NCBI GenBank assembly: GCA_030608005.1
Contig: JAUWIX010000008.1
Location: 1-43,568, forward strand
Reading direction: 5' to 3'
Origin: Dehalococcoidia bacterium
GTDB lineage: Bacteria > Chloroflexota > Dehalococcoidia > Dehalococcoidales > BS750m-G39
Length of the DNA: 43,568 nucleotides
The notes under the pieces were generated by a model. It searched no databases and was not told where the DNA came from. It saw nothing but the letters and a program-made list of their open reading frames with translations. Below, piece after piece: positions 23,751 to 32,845 of the stretch. Every line of letters begins with the position of its first letter. Position 1 is the stretch's first letter. Both the position numbers and the translations under genes were made by a program.

Positions 23751-24321
23751 GTCTGACTCCTTGTTTTAACTTAGCCCTACCTTTCCTCTGGCTTGCCCTG
23801 CGACCATTAATTGCTCCAGCTAATTCCTCAGTGGGCAGTAAGGGCAGTTGGCCGGCAGGGGGAGATGTTTGAGCTCCAGCACTGAGTAGGGTATCTACTT
23901 CTTGTTTTAGGGCAGTGATGTCAGTAAATTCCCGATAGACGCTGGCGAAGCGGATATAAGCAATATGGTCCAGGCGCTTGAGACGCTCCATTACCATATC
24001 ACCGATGACAACACTGAGAACTTCTGCCTTGCCCAACTGGTAAAGCTCGGCTTCTATATCATCAACCAGCTTATCAACGGTGCCAGTAGGCAATGGTCGT
24101 TTTTCACAAGCCTTGCGAATTCCTGTTAGCAGCTTGTTCCGGTTGAATTCCTCACGTCTCTCATCCTTTTTAATCACGAACAGGCTAGCTGGGTGCAATC
24201 GTTCATAGGTAGTGAAACGAGAGCCACAGCTTAGGCACTGACGCCGACGGCGTATCCCGTCGTTCACCTCACGAGAATCTGTAACCTTGCAATCTGAATA
24301 ACCACAATAGGGACAATTCAT
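23737..24321 (-). CDS. nrdR: NrdR transcriptional repressor
   Basis: 194 residues. The ATG at 24321 gives the usual start MNCPYCG; earlier Met codons lie inside the operator. A zinc ribbon (CPYCGY, CLSCGSRF; about 2-35), then an ATP-cone (VIKKDERREEFNRNKLLTGI, ~46-136) that senses ATP/dATP, follow the family. It represses ribonucleotide reductase genes and works at paired NrdR boxes; two are found upstream (24331-24346 and 24361-24376). The C-terminal ~45 residues, including a basic run near the end, are longer than the common ~150-residue form. It overlaps nrdJ by 14 bp. Confidence 0.92.
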   Translation of the reverse strand: MNCPYCGYSDCKVTDSREVNDGIRRRRQCLSCGSRFTTYERLHPASLFVIKKDERREEFNRNKLLTGIRKACEKRPLPTGTVDKLVDDIEAELYQLGKAEVLSVVIGDMVMERLKRLDHIAYIRFASVYREFTDITALKQEVDTLLSAGAQTSPPAGQLPLLPTEELAGAINGRRASQRKGRAKLKQGVRHETS

Positions 24322-24330
24322 AGCAAATAC

Positions 24331-24383
24331 TACATTATATTGTGTAACGAAATTAAAATACCACAATATATAGTATTTGTCAA
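24331..24383 (-). promoter_or_regulatory. NrdR-nrdJ promoter with two NrdR boxes
   Basis: Minus strand: TTGACA (24378-24383), 17 bp, TATTTT (24355-24360). The boxes TACATTATATTGTGTA (24331-24346) and CCACAATATATAGTAT (24361-24376) have centres 30 bp apart, three helix turns, the usual NrdR spacing. The distal box covers the -35/-10 spacer and the proximal one lies just past the start of transcription. Confidence 0.75.
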
Positions 24384-24404
24384 GGGTTTTTACTTGAGAT
24401 TGTC

Positions 24405-24640
24405 TAGCACCCCATCCCCCTGACCCCCTTCCCCTCTAGGGGAAGGGGGAAGTAGTTTTAAGAGGGGGGCTTCGCCCCCCTCTTTTTTACTCCTCCCCCT
24501 CTCCTTTTAAGGAGAAGAACAAAAAAGAAGAGTCAAAGAGAGGCGAAGCCTCTCTTACATAATCATCCCCCTCCCTTACCAAGGGAGGGGGATAAAGGGG
24601 GAGGGTTACCTTAATGAAACTAATAATGGGGGTGAGGTTA
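24405..24640. repeat. Palindromic repeat cluster R6
   Basis: Carries the CCCCTCTAGGGG palindrome and the AGGGGGGCTTCGCCCCCC hairpin with T-tract (about 24410-24489), the AGAGAGGCGAAGCCTCTCT unit (near 24538-24556) and a CCCTCCCTTACCAAGGGAGGG palindrome (24568-24594). It shares the inner modules with R2 and R4 but lacks their 60-bp inner terminal sequence. This is the gene-free stretch between ftsZ and nrdR. Confidence 0.7.
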
Positions 24641-24661
24641 ATAAACAATCCCTTTACTTGA

Positions 24662-24705
24662 CTAAAACAAGAAGGCTGTAGGGCAATAAGACACCTACAG
24701 CCTTC
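24662..24705 (-). terminator. Intrinsic terminator after ftsZ
   Basis: A 12-bp perfect stem (24671-24682 with 24694-24705) and 11-nt loop, followed in minus-strand reading by TTGTTTT. It lies 37 bp after the ftsZ stop. Confidence 0.75.
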
Positions 24706-24741
24706 AGCCTAGTGCCAGGTTTAGTAGATTCCCAAGGAGCT

Positions 24742-25872
24742 TTACCGCCAGGGCGCGCCAGGCGGGGTCTGAATGAGTTTAGTTGACTGCGTTATTGCTT
24801 GGCGCCGATGGCTAAATAGTGGGCGACGCAGGAAAGCAGGAACATCCAGTTCCTCCTCGCTCTTCAAGCCCCTAAGCAGTTGGGTAAACTCATCTTCTCG
24901 ACTAACTCCCGCCAATCCTAACTTGGAAGCGAAGCCGGTGGCAATTAAGGTGATCCTTATCTCCTCCCCCATACTAGGGTCCTGAACCACGCCAAAAATG
25001 ATATTAGCCCCAGGGTCTACGGCTTGCTTTATTATTTCAGCCGCTTCATTAACCTCAAACAGGGTAAGCTCAGTGCCGCCAGCAACATTGAATAACACGC
25101 CCTTTGCCCCATCAATAGTAACATCTAACAAGGGGCTAGCTAGGGCTTCCTTAGCCGCGTCCACAGCTCGGTTCTTACTTGAACCAACGCCTATGGACAT
25201 CCAAGCTGGACCAGCATCCTCCATTACTGCCTTAACATCGGCAAAGTCAAGATTAATCAGCCCGGGGACAGTGATAACTTCAGCAATAGCCTGAACCCCA
25301 TGGCGCAGCACATCATCAGCTAGCTTAAAGGCATTATCCACCACAGTCTTCTGGTCACAGAGGTCAAGCAAGCGGTCGTTAGGGATAATGATAAGGGTGT
25401 CAACCTTGCCCAAGAGGCGAACAATGCCCTCGTCTGACACCTCAGTGCGGTGGATACCTTCAAAGGTGAAAGGTTTGGTGACTACAGCAATGGTGAGAGC
25501 CCCAGTTTGCTTACTTATCTCAGCTACCACCGGGGCTGCCCCAGTGCCGGTGCCACCACCCATACCGCAGGTGATAAACACCATATCAGCCCCTGACAGA
25601 AGTTCCTTGATTTCGTCACGGCTTTCTTCGGCTGCCTTCTGACCCATGACATGGTCACCGCCTACTCCTAATCCCTTGGTGAGCTTCTCCCCAAGCTGGA
25701 CACGGATAGGGGCTTCAGTAATGGACAGGGCTTGGGCATCAGTATTCACGCCAATGAACTCTACCCCTCGAATTTGCTCCCTGACCATGCGGGTTACAGC
25801 GTTGCAGCCACCACCACCCAGCCCGATAACCTTAATCTTAGCCGGGTTAGGACTGAAGGTTGTTTTTGCCAT
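24742..25872 (-). CDS. ftsZ: Cell-division GTPase FtsZ
   Basis: 376 residues, tubulin-like GTPase that polymerises into the Z-ring. The tubulin-signature GGGTGTG lies at about residue 107 (CGMGGGTGTGAAP), the N-terminal GGGGCNAVTRM at ~20, and the T7 loop NLDFADVKAVM at ~207. The C-terminal peptide VPAFLRR, close to residue 350, is the contact for FtsA. It follows ftsA by 42 bp with AAGGAGGAGG upstream, and an intrinsic terminator closes the unit. All four division genes here share one strand. Its presence without cell-wall genes fits division of a wall-less cell. Confidence 0.96.
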   Translation of the reverse strand: MAKTTFSPNPAKIKVIGLGGGGCNAVTRMVREQIRGVEFIGVNTDAQALSITEAPIRVQLGEKLTKGLGVGGDHVMGQKAAEESRDEIKELLSGADMVFITCGMGGGTGTGAAPVVAEISKQTGALTIAVVTKPFTFEGIHRTEVSDEGIVRLLGKVDTLIIIPNDRLLDLCDQKTVVDNAFKLADDVLRHGVQAIAEVITVPGLINLDFADVKAVMEDAGPAWMSIGVGSSKNRAVDAAKEALASPLLDVTIDGAKGVLFNVAGGTELTLFEVNEAAEIIKQAVDPGANIIFGVVQDPSMGEEIRITLIATGFASKLGLAGVSREDEFTQLLRGLKSEEELDVPAFLRRPLFSHRRQAITQSTKLIQTPPGAPWR

Positions 25873-25914
25873 CTCCTCCTCCTTTCTTTACTACTTATTG
25901 CTGAGAAATTACAG

Positions 25915-27135
25915 CTAGTGGAACAGATTCAAAACTCGGGAAACTAAGCGTCGCAAACCTGAGCCGAAGCCGTGACGCTGCCAGGTTTGCATTTCTCTGC
26001 GTTTTGCTCCCCAGAGCAACAGACCAACGCTGGTGGCATATGCCGGGTCATGAAGGGTTTCAGCGATGCCATATATATTGCTGGGAATGCCTACCCTTAC
26101 CGGGAGTTGCAATGTATTGCGCCCCAGTGCTTCTATGCCAGCAAGGTTAGCACTACCGCCGGTGAGCACTATACCATCAGGGACTAATGTTTCATATTCA
26201 GAGTTTGGCATCTCAAGCACGATAAGCCTCAGGATTTCCTCCACCCTAGCCCGGATAATGTCACACAGGTCTTGGTGAGAGACACCGTGTCCATTGGTCA
26301 TTAGGTTATCGCTACCTATACTCGTCTTTGCTTCATAAACTGGGGCAACACTGCCATACTTCTTTTTCATCTCCTCTGCTACATCGAATGGCAGCCCCAA
26401 ACCAATAGCAATATCTCTGGTGATTTGATAACCGGCTACAGGCAGAATAGCGGTATGCCAAATGCTCCCCTCTCTGAAGATAGCGATATCTGTGGTACCA
26501 CCGCCTATGTCAGCCAATATGATACCTACCTGCTTCTCGTCCTGGCTCAATACTGCCTCGCTACTGGCTAAAGGTTCGAGAATTAGGTCGTCGATATCTA
26601 TGCCAATGCCCCGGATGCACTTTACTAGATTCTGAATAGAAGTTATTGCGGCGGTGATGATATGTGCCTCCACATCCAGTCTGAAGCCGTGCATTCCCAC
26701 TGGGTTCTTGACTCCTGACTGACCATCAATAGCGTAACCACGAGGAATAACATGAAGCAGCCTTCTATCGGCAGGAACTTTAATGCTGCGGGCAGAGGTT
26801 AATACCCGCCTCAAGTCGTCAGAACGCACCAGCCTGTCATTACGAGTAATAGCTACCACTGCCCGGTTGTTCAGCGAGCTGATATGCCTCCCGGTTACAC
26901 CGACGAAGGCTGATTCCACTCTGTGACCGCTAGCTTGCTCTGCTTTCCTCACTGAGTCACGGATCGATTCTTTGGCATCATTGATGTTAACCACCAGTCC
27001 CTTGTGCAATCCCACGCATGGAGTGATACCCACTCCTATAACTCGGACACCACCGCCATCGTCCATATCTGCTACGGTGGTGCACACCTTAGTGGTTCCA
27101 ACATCGATAGAAGTTAAGATACTCCGCTTTTTCAT
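25915..27135 (-). CDS. ftsA: Cell-division protein FtsA
   Basis: 406 residues, actin-like ATPase that tethers FtsZ to the membrane. The opening SIDVGTTKVCTTVADMD holds phosphate loop 1, the SHVI-like 1C domain follows (HRVESAFVGVTGRHISSLNN), and ADIGGGTTDIAIF (~210) and GIVLTGGSANLAGIE (~330) complete the nucleotide-binding site. The C-terminus should be an amphipathic helix; here the end is RLVSRVLNLFH, suited to that task. AGGAGGTGGTAG precedes the ATG. rsmH lies 87 bp upstream, ftsZ 42 bp downstream. The usual neighbours ftsQ and mur are missing. Confidence 0.93.
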   Translation of the reverse strand: MKKRSILTSIDVGTTKVCTTVADMDDGGGVRVIGVGITPCVGLHKGLVVNINDAKESIRDSVRKAEQASGHRVESAFVGVTGRHISSLNNRAVVAITRNDRLVRSDDLRRVLTSARSIKVPADRRLLHVIPRGYAIDGQSGVKNPVGMHGFRLDVEAHIITAAITSIQNLVKCIRGIGIDIDDLILEPLASSEAVLSQDEKQVGIILADIGGGTTDIAIFREGSIWHTAILPVAGYQITRDIAIGLGLPFDVAEEMKKKYGSVAPVYEAKTSIGSDNLMTNGHGVSHQDLCDIIRARVEEILRLIVLEMPNSEYETLVPDGIVLTGGSANLAGIEALGRNTLQLPVRVGIPSNIYGIAETLHDPAYATSVGLLLWGAKRREMQTWQRHGFGSGLRRLVSRVLNLFH

Positions 27136-27222
27136 CTACCACCTCCTTATTGACCAGATTCTAAACTCCATTGAATGGTGTCGGTTTTCACATCTTCGAA
27201 CCTCCAATACCACAAATTTTTG

Positions 27223-28149
27223 TTAACCCGAAGCAAATTGCTCATCCGGTTCAGTAATGCGTTCAGCCGCTCTCAATTTGGCACTGCGGCTGCGAGGATT
27301 AAGCTCAACCTCGGCAAGGGAAGGAGTAATAACCTTCTTATTGATTAACCTAAGGCAGGCCTTCTCTCCGCTTGCCTCCTGGTGCATGAAACGTTTCACT
27401 ATGCGATCCTCCAGGGAGTGATAGCTAATAACAACCAATCTGCCCCCAAACCCGAGGAGCTCTATTGCCTGTTCTAGGGCTGATTGCAGGTGCTCAAGTT
27501 CCTGGTTAACCGCTATTCGTAGCGCTTGGAAGGTTTTGGTGGCAGGATGAATTCTACCCCTTCGGCCACCTATAGCCTGCTCTATCGTCTGAGTTAGCTG
27601 AAGGGTAGTTTTTATCGGGCGTTGCCGCACAATATAATGTGCTATACCGCGGCTGTGGCTTTCCTCGCCAAATGTTCTTATTAGCCCAGCCAGTTCAGCC
27701 TCTGAGGAGATGTTAACAATATCAGCAGCAGTAACCTCCTGACTGGGGCTCAAGCGCATGTCTAGAGGGGCATCATGCTGAAAGCTGAAACCACGACCAC
27801 CCCCATTGACCTGAAGGGAGGAGAGCCCCAGGTCAAACAAGATACCATGCACGGGGAGAAAGTTATATTTAATACAGATTGCCTTAAGATTAGCGAAGTT
27901 TTCGTTAATTAAAAGGGTTGAGCTGCTGTAGGCTTCAAGCCTTGCCTTGGCTACTTTTATAGCTTCAGGGTCAGCATCAATGCCCAGTAACTGTCCGCCA
28001 GGTGAGCTGTGGTATAAAATGGCAATACCATGACCCCCAGCCCCAATGGTGCAGTCAATATAGCGACCTCCAGGCTGAACTGCTAGCGCCTCAATGGTCT
28101 CTGCCAGTAATACCGGGGTATGAGTGGGTACTGACATGGTTAGATTCAT
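27223..28149 (-). CDS. rsmH: 16S rRNA C1402 N4-methyltransferase RsmH (MraW)
   Basis: 308 residues, standard length. It methylates the exocyclic N4 of C1402 in 16S rRNA using S-adenosylmethionine. SAM-binding motif at ~33-42 ([10 protein letters not shown]), [11 protein letters not shown], the family motif [14 protein letters not shown], and [17 protein letters not shown] and [15 protein letters not shown]. The ATG overlaps the mraZ stop by ATGA, so the two genes are coupled. It belongs to the reduced division cluster mraZ-rsmH-ftsA-ftsZ. Confidence 0.95.
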   Translation of the reverse strand: MNLTMSVPTHTPVLLAETIEALAVQPGGRYIDCTIGAGGHGIAILYHSSPGGQLLGIDADPEAIKVAKARLEAYSSSTLLINENFANLKAICIKYNFLPVHGILFDLGLSSLQVNGGGRGFSFQHDAPLDMRLSPSQEVTAADIVNISSEAELAGLIRTFGEESHSRGIAHYIVRQRPIKTTLQLTQTIEQAIGGRRGRIHPATKTFQALRIAVNQELEHLQSALEQAIELLGFGGRLVVISYHSLEDRIVKRFMHQEASGEKACLRLINKKVITPSLAEVELNPRSRSAKLRAAERITEPDEQFASG

Positions 28150-28574
28150 TGATGCCTCTCCAGGCTCTCTATAATCTGCCAGGCTTGCTCTTGGCTAATA
28201 GCCTTTTCTTCTTCCCAGCGCACTTTATTCCACAGTTCAAGATAATTGTTGGCTCCAGCTATAATTACCTCATCTACAATCTCAGCATATTGCTTTAATG
28301 AAATAGGTAGGGCTATTCTTCCCTGCCCATCTATCTTGATGCTAAAGGCAGTAGCAAAAAGGGCCCGATTTAGCCTTCTCAATTTACTGGGTGTGATTGG
28401 ACCGCTGGTGAAGGTATCAGCCAGCCTTTTCCACACAGGTAGTGGGTAGGCAGCGATGCACTTCTCTATCCCTGGTACCAATACCACTCCCCCCTTTAGC
28501 TCTTTCCTGAACTTAGGCGGGATAGGCACTCTGCCCTTCTCGTCAATCTTGTATTCAAATTCACCAAAGAACAT
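28146..28574 (-). CDS. mraZ: MraZ transcriptional regulator
   Basis: 142 residues, an AbrB-like DNA-binding protein made of two similar halves (residues ~5-50 [22 protein letters not shown] and ~80-125 [22 protein letters not shown]), which binds repeats upstream of its own gene and regulates the division cluster. Its promoter region has TGGG-rich repeats (28590-28620). It heads the four-gene unit. Confidence 0.92.
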   Translation of the reverse strand: MFFGEFEYKIDEKGRVPIPPKFRKELKGGVVLVPGIEKCIAAYPLPVWKRLADTFTSGPITPSKLRRLNRALFATAFSIKIDGQGRIALPISLKQYAEIVDEVIIAGANNYLELWNKVRWEEEKAISQEQAWQIIESLERHQ

Positions 28575-28589
28575 GTTTAACTCTAATTA

Positions 28590-28654
28590 CACCCTATTTT
28601 ACCACAATCTCCCACTTCCCACCATTCTACAGCACATATACCCCCCTTTGTCAA
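28590..28654 (-). promoter_or_regulatory. mraZ promoter and TGGG-type repeats
   Basis: Minus strand: TTGACA (28649-28654) and a weaker -10 (TGTAGA at 17 bp or TAGAAT at 19). Immediately downstream are three GTGG units (GTGGGAA GTGGGAGATT GTGG in minus-strand order). MraZ boxes are TGGG-type repeats with about 10-bp periodicity; here the spacing is 7 and 10, so the match is partial. Confidence 0.45.
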
Positions 28655-28743
28655 GCCCTTTTGGGGCTAAATTGTCCAAATTGGCTGATTTTGCTATCTG
28701 CCCTATATAATGGTAAAATACAATCTGATGTGGGGGTGGTATT

Positions 28744-29250
28744 ATGCTCAATCTAGGCATCGTTACCATCAGCGATGGGGTGTGGCATGGGAAGCGCTCT
28801 GATGAGAGCGGCAAGGCAATTCGGGATAGCTTATCTCTGCTAAATAGTCGTGTGGTTAAGTATGAGGTCATTCCTGATGAGGTGGATATTATTGCCAGCA
28901 AGCTTGCTGAGTGGGCAGACGAAGGCGGTGTGGATATTATTCTAACTACAGGGGGCACAGGATTGGGTCCACGCGATGTTACCCCTGAAGCCACCATTTC
29001 TATAGTGGATAAGATTGTGCCTGGCTTCGCTGAAATGATGAGAGCCCGAACTTTCAGCAAAACACCTTTGTCCCTGCTGAGTCGGGCGGTGGCTGGTGTC
29101 AGGAGAAAGTGCCTTATCATTAACCTGCCAGGTAGCCCCAAGGCAGTTCGAGAGTGCCTTGAGGTAATTTTGCCTGCCATTCCTCATGCTGTGGAGATTA
29201 TCAAAGGAGAGGTAACTGAGCACATAGCTCCAGGCAGTGGGAAGGATTAG
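28744..29250 (+). CDS. Molybdopterin adenylyltransferase (MogA/MoaB type)
   Basis: 168 residues. The family motif TTGGTGLGPRDVTPEATISI (about 75-95) and NLPGSPKAVRECLEVILPAIPHA (~127-150) are clear. MogA activates molybdopterin with ATP prior to metal insertion. It is probably the first gene of a unit with trmD and rplS, separated by 4 bp from trmD. GGGGGTGG precedes the ATG. A promoter-like TTGGCT-17-TATATA lies near 28681-28710. Which of MogA or MoaB it is cannot be decided. Confidence 0.85.
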   Translation: MLNLGIVTISDGVWHGKRSDESGKAIRDSLSLLNSRVVKYEVIPDEVDIIASKLAEWADEGGVDIILTTGGTGLGPRDVTPEATISIVDKIVPGFAEMMRARTFSKTPLSLLSRAVAGVRRKCLIINLPGSPKAVRECLEVILPAIPHAVEIIKGEVTEHIAPGSGKD

Positions 29251-29254
29251 TTAG

Positions 29255-29983
29255 GTGCATATTGATATTTTGACTCTATTCCCTGAGATGTTTCAAGGTA
29301 TGTTCGGCTCTGGCATTTTCAAAAGGGCTATAGACCAGAAGCTGGTCAGCGTCGGCATTCATAATATCCGGGACTATACCCACGATAAACACCACTCCGT
29401 TGATGACTATCCTTATGGTGGTGGTGCCGGCATGGTACTCAAGCCCGAACCCATTTTTGAAGCGGTGGAGTCAATAAAAGGGGAGTCAGCTACTGTGCCC
29501 ATTATTCTGCTTACCCCACAGGGTCGCCTCTTCTCTCAACAAGTTGCCCAAGAGCTATCCCAGTATAGCCATCTCATTCTTATCTGTGGTCACTATGAGG
29601 GGGTTGATGAGCGGGTAAGAGAGCACCTGGCTACTGATGAGCTCAGTATTGGAGATTATGTGCTCAGTGGTGGTGAGCTGGCAGCTATGGTAGTAATAGA
29701 TGCCGTAGTCAGGTTACTACCGGGGGTTCTTGGTTCAGCGGCATCGCCGCTGGATGATTCTCATGTCGCTGGGCTGCTGGAGTACCCCCAATATACCCGC
29801 CCCGCTATATATCGGGGATGGTCAGTGCCCGAGGTTTTACTTTCGGGAAACCATGCCCAAATTGCCGACTGGCGCCGTGAGCAGGTTATTCTGCGCACCT
29901 TGGAGCGTCGTCCAGAGCTATTGGACAAAGCCAAGCTAAGCTCAGAGGAGAAAGGATTAGTACAGAAATTGAGGCAATCTTAG
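29255..29983 (+). CDS. trmD: tRNA (guanine-37-N1)-methyltransferase TrmD
   Basis: 242 residues. TrmD methylates G37 of tRNAs with a proline/leucine/arginine anticodon class and prevents frameshifting. Landmarks: [27 protein letters not shown], the trefoil-knot SAM site [11 protein letters not shown] and [17 protein letters not shown], then LEYPQYTRP. Starts at GTG 29255 right after mogA; rplS starts one base after its stop. rimM and rpsP, the common upstream partners, are missing here. Confidence 0.95.
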   Translation: MHIDILTLFPEMFQGMFGSGIFKRAIDQKLVSVGIHNIRDYTHDKHHSVDDYPYGGGAGMVLKPEPIFEAVESIKGESATVPIILLTPQGRLFSQQVAQELSQYSHLILICGHYEGVDERVREHLATDELSIGDYVLSGGELAAMVVIDAVVRLLPGVLGSAASPLDDSHVAGLLEYPQYTRPAIYRGWSVPEVLLSGNHAQIADWRREQVILRTLERRPELLDKAKLSSEEKGLVQKLRQS

Positions 29984-29984
29984 T

Positions 29985-30332
29985 ATGGATATTACTACGT
30001 TATTTACTAACAAACCAAATCCCAATATCCCTGCTCTTGCCCCTGGTGACACAGTAAAGGTGAATGCCAAGATTGTGGAAAGGGGGAGGGAACGCACCCA
30101 GTTATTTCAGGGGGTAGTAATTAGGGTCCGCCGTGGTGCTGATGGCGGAAACTTCACCATAAGGCACATTACCCATGGCGTAGGCGTTGAGCATACCTTT
30201 CCTTTTTCCTCACCACTGGTGGAAAAGGTAGAGGTAGTGCGGCATGGAAAGGTGCGCCGAGCCAAGCTTTATTACCTGCGTGGACTCGGTAGTAAGGCAT
30301 CTCGGACCAAGGAAAAGCGGGAAAAAGATTAG
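29985..30332 (+). CDS. rplS: 50S ribosomal protein L19
   Basis: 115 residues. L19 sits at the 30S-50S interface. The opening has [21 protein letters not shown], then [14 protein letters not shown], and the end has [20 protein letters not shown], all family hallmarks. trmD ends 1 base upstream; rplS and trmD thus form the usual pair. Basic C-terminal tail. Confidence 0.95.
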   Translation: MDITTLFTNKPNPNIPALAPGDTVKVNAKIVERGRERTQLFQGVVIRVRRGADGGNFTIRHITHGVGVEHTFPFSSPLVEKVEVVRHGKVRRAKLYYLRGLGSKASRTKEKREKD

Positions 30333-30359
30333 GGTAAGGCTACCTCGGTGGAGTACGGG

Positions 30360-32810
30360 ATGAGGTATGCTGAGGTTAGTGTCAACTCGCCAGGAGCACA
30401 GCGCAGGGCGTTTAGCTATGCTATACCCCTCGGTCTGGGTATTAATGTGGGGCAGGCAGTATGGGTTCCTTTTGGCGACAAGCTGCTCCAGGGCATCGTT
30501 TTAGAGCTAAGCCATTACCCCTCGGTGGAAGAAACCAAGGAAATAGCTGGTGTTATTGAGCCCCGCCCCCTGTTATCCCCACCCCATGTGTCGTTAGCTC
30601 GCTGGCTCAGCGAACACTATCTATCACCCCTTTTTGATGCTGTAGCTTTAATGTTACCACCGGGCTTTGAGCGCAAGACGGTCACCTTCATCTCCACCCC
30701 CCCAACCCCGCGTGAAGCAGAAACATTAGCTCTTACCAGGGAACAAAGGCAGGTTCTAAACCTGGTCCAGAGGCAAGGCAAGGTCAGTTTAAAACAGCTT
30801 GAGAAGGCGTTAGGCACCAGGCAGGCTAGGCTTACTACCTCCCAACTGGTCAATCAAGGTCTGGTAGTTAAGAGTCATGAGCTGGAGAAGATTAAGGTAA
30901 GACCAAAGAAGGTGTCTTACCTGTGTCTGGAAGCGGCAGCTAGTGAAGCTCAGCAAGAAGCAGTCAGGCTTCGTGAGCGCAGCCAGGCGAGCAAGCAAGC
31001 TCGCCTTCTGGAATATCTGTCTCAACAAACTCAACCAGTGTCTCTTTCTGAAGCCAGAAGAAGGGTTAACTGCTCCTCATCAGTGGTTAAGGCGGTGGTA
31101 AGCAAGGGTTTAGTCTCCATCAAGCAGGTTGAAATAAAACGGGAACCGATTTCCTATCAGGGCATTGCCCCTACCCATCCCCTCACCCTTACCCCAGCCC
31201 AAAAATCAGCTCTCGAGGCTATTAAATCTAGTCTGCCAAAGGGAGGAGCTAAGAGCAATACCTCGCCACCCGTCTTTCTCCTTCATGGGGTTACCGGGAG
31301 CGGCAAGACAGAGGTCTACCTTCAAACCCTAGCTGAGGTGATAAAACTGGGGAAGCGAGGCATTGTTTTGGTTCCAGAGATTGCCCTCACCCCCCAAACT
31401 ATAGAGCGATTTGCCTCTCGCTTCCCCCATAAGGTAGCTGTGCTTCATTCCAAACTCTCCCTGGGTGAGCAGTTCGACGAGTGGCAGCGAATAAGAGACG
31501 GGGAATTTGATGTCGTTATCGGCTCCAGGAGTGCTATTTTTGCCCCTCAACCTGACCTTGGTCTCATCGTTATTGATGAGGAGCAGGAATGGAGCTATAA
31601 ACAGCATGATAAGTCGCCCCGCTACCACACCCGTGATGTGGCGATAAAATTGGCTGAGCTAACCGGCGCCGTTGTCATTCTAGGCAGTGCTACCCCAGAT
31701 GTGGAGACCTTTTACCATGCTCAAAGGGGGGGCTATCGCCTACTTCAGCTTCCAGGGCGGGTTACTCCTCGTGACGGCTCGCCAATGCCACTGGTTGAGG
31801 TGGTAGATTTAAGGGAGGAGCTCAAGGCAGGGAACAGAAGCCCTTTCAGCCGCTCTCTGTCACAGGCCATGAGCAAAGCGGTGGCAAACGGGGAGCAGGT
31901 CATCCTGTTTCTCAATCGCCGGGGGGGAGCTACCTTTATCCAATGTCGCAGTTGTGGCTTTGTCCTCCGCTGCAGGCGTTGCGAGGTTCCCCTCACCCAT
32001 CATCTGGCCGAGGATGTCTTGGTCTGCCACCAATGCAACTACAGGATGCCAGTTCCTCCGATTTGCCCTCGATGCTTGAGCCGCAGGATAAAATTTTTGG
32101 GCATTGGTACCCAGAAGTTAGAGCAAGAGGTGGGGTACAGTTTCCCCCAAGCCAGGCTACTACGCTGGGATAGTGATGTTACCAGAGGGAAGCATTCACA
32201 CGGTGAAATATTAGGCAAGTTCCGTGCTCACCAGGCTGATATTCTTATTGGCACCCAGATGATTGCCAAGGGATTGGATTTACCCCTGGTTACCCTGGTG
32301 GGGGTAGTTAGCGCTGATATTGCTTTAAATCTGCCCGACTTCCGGGCTGGGGAAAGAACCTTCCAGTTGCTGTCTCAGGTGGCGGGGAGGGCGGGGCGGG
32401 GCGTCTTGGGAGGACAGGTTATTATTCAGACCTATGCCCCCGAGCACTATACCATTCGGGCAGCAGCCAAACACGACTATGCCTCATTCTATGACCAGGA
32501 GATTGACTATCGGCGCCAGCTTCACAATCCCCCCTTCACTCGGCTGGCAAGCCTGGTTTATAGCCATACTAACGATGCCCTCTGCCAGCGGGAGGCAGAA
32601 AGAATGAAGCGCCTTCTTCTCAATGAAATAGGCTCGCAAGGGATAGCTGACATCGAGCCGATTGGACCAGCCCCGGCATATATTCACAGGCTACGGGGCA
32701 GGTTTCGGTGGCAGCTTATACTTCGTGGCTCAGAGCTGTCTGCCTTTCTCTCCCCGATACCTTTTCCTCAGGGCTGGACAGTGGATATTGACCCGGTAGG
32801 TCTGGTTTAG
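30360..32810 (+). CDS. priA: Primosomal helicase PriA
   Basis: 816 residues. PriA reloads the replication machinery at stalled forks. From ATG 30360 (GGTGGAG just upstream; a GTG at 30348 is the alternative) there are the N-terminal DNA-binding region, the Walker A motif GVTGSGKTE (~310), the helicase motif II as VIDEEQEWSYKQHD (~405), a zinc-binding region with eight cysteines (CRSCGFVLRCRRC, CHQCN, CPRC; ~528-573) and C-terminal helicase motifs (GTQMIAKGLDL, QVAGRAGRG). Motif II is usually DEEH in PriA; here it is DEEQ. It is 28 bp after rplS. Confidence 0.93.
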   Translation: MRYAEVSVNSPGAQRRAFSYAIPLGLGINVGQAVWVPFGDKLLQGIVLELSHYPSVEETKEIAGVIEPRPLLSPPHVSLARWLSEHYLSPLFDAVALMLPPGFERKTVTFISTPPTPREAETLALTREQRQVLNLVQRQGKVSLKQLEKALGTRQARLTTSQLVNQGLVVKSHELEKIKVRPKKVSYLCLEAAASEAQQEAVRLRERSQASKQARLLEYLSQQTQPVSLSEARRRVNCSSSVVKAVVSKGLVSIKQVEIKREPISYQGIAPTHPLTLTPAQKSALEAIKSSLPKGGAKSNTSPPVFLLHGVTGSGKTEVYLQTLAEVIKLGKRGIVLVPEIALTPQTIERFASRFPHKVAVLHSKLSLGEQFDEWQRIRDGEFDVVIGSRSAIFAPQPDLGLIVIDEEQEWSYKQHDKSPRYHTRDVAIKLAELTGAVVILGSATPDVETFYHAQRGGYRLLQLPGRVTPRDGSPMPLVEVVDLREELKAGNRSPFSRSLSQAMSKAVANGEQVILFLNRRGGATFIQCRSCGFVLRCRRCEVPLTHHLAEDVLVCHQCNYRMPVPPICPRCLSRRIKFLGIGTQKLEQEVGYSFPQARLLRWDSDVTRGKHSHGEILGKFRAHQADILIGTQMIAKGLDLPLVTLVGVVSADIALNLPDFRAGERTFQLLSQVAGRAGRGVLGGQVIIQTYAPEHYTIRAAAKHDYASFYDQEIDYRRQLHNPPFTRLASLVYSHTNDALCQREAERMKRLLLNEIGSQGIADIEPIGPAPAYIHRLRGRFRWQLILRGSELSAFLSPIPFPQGWTVDIDPVGLV

Positions 32811-32845
32811 GTAAACTGTAACCAGATAAATTTCTGAGGGCTAAG

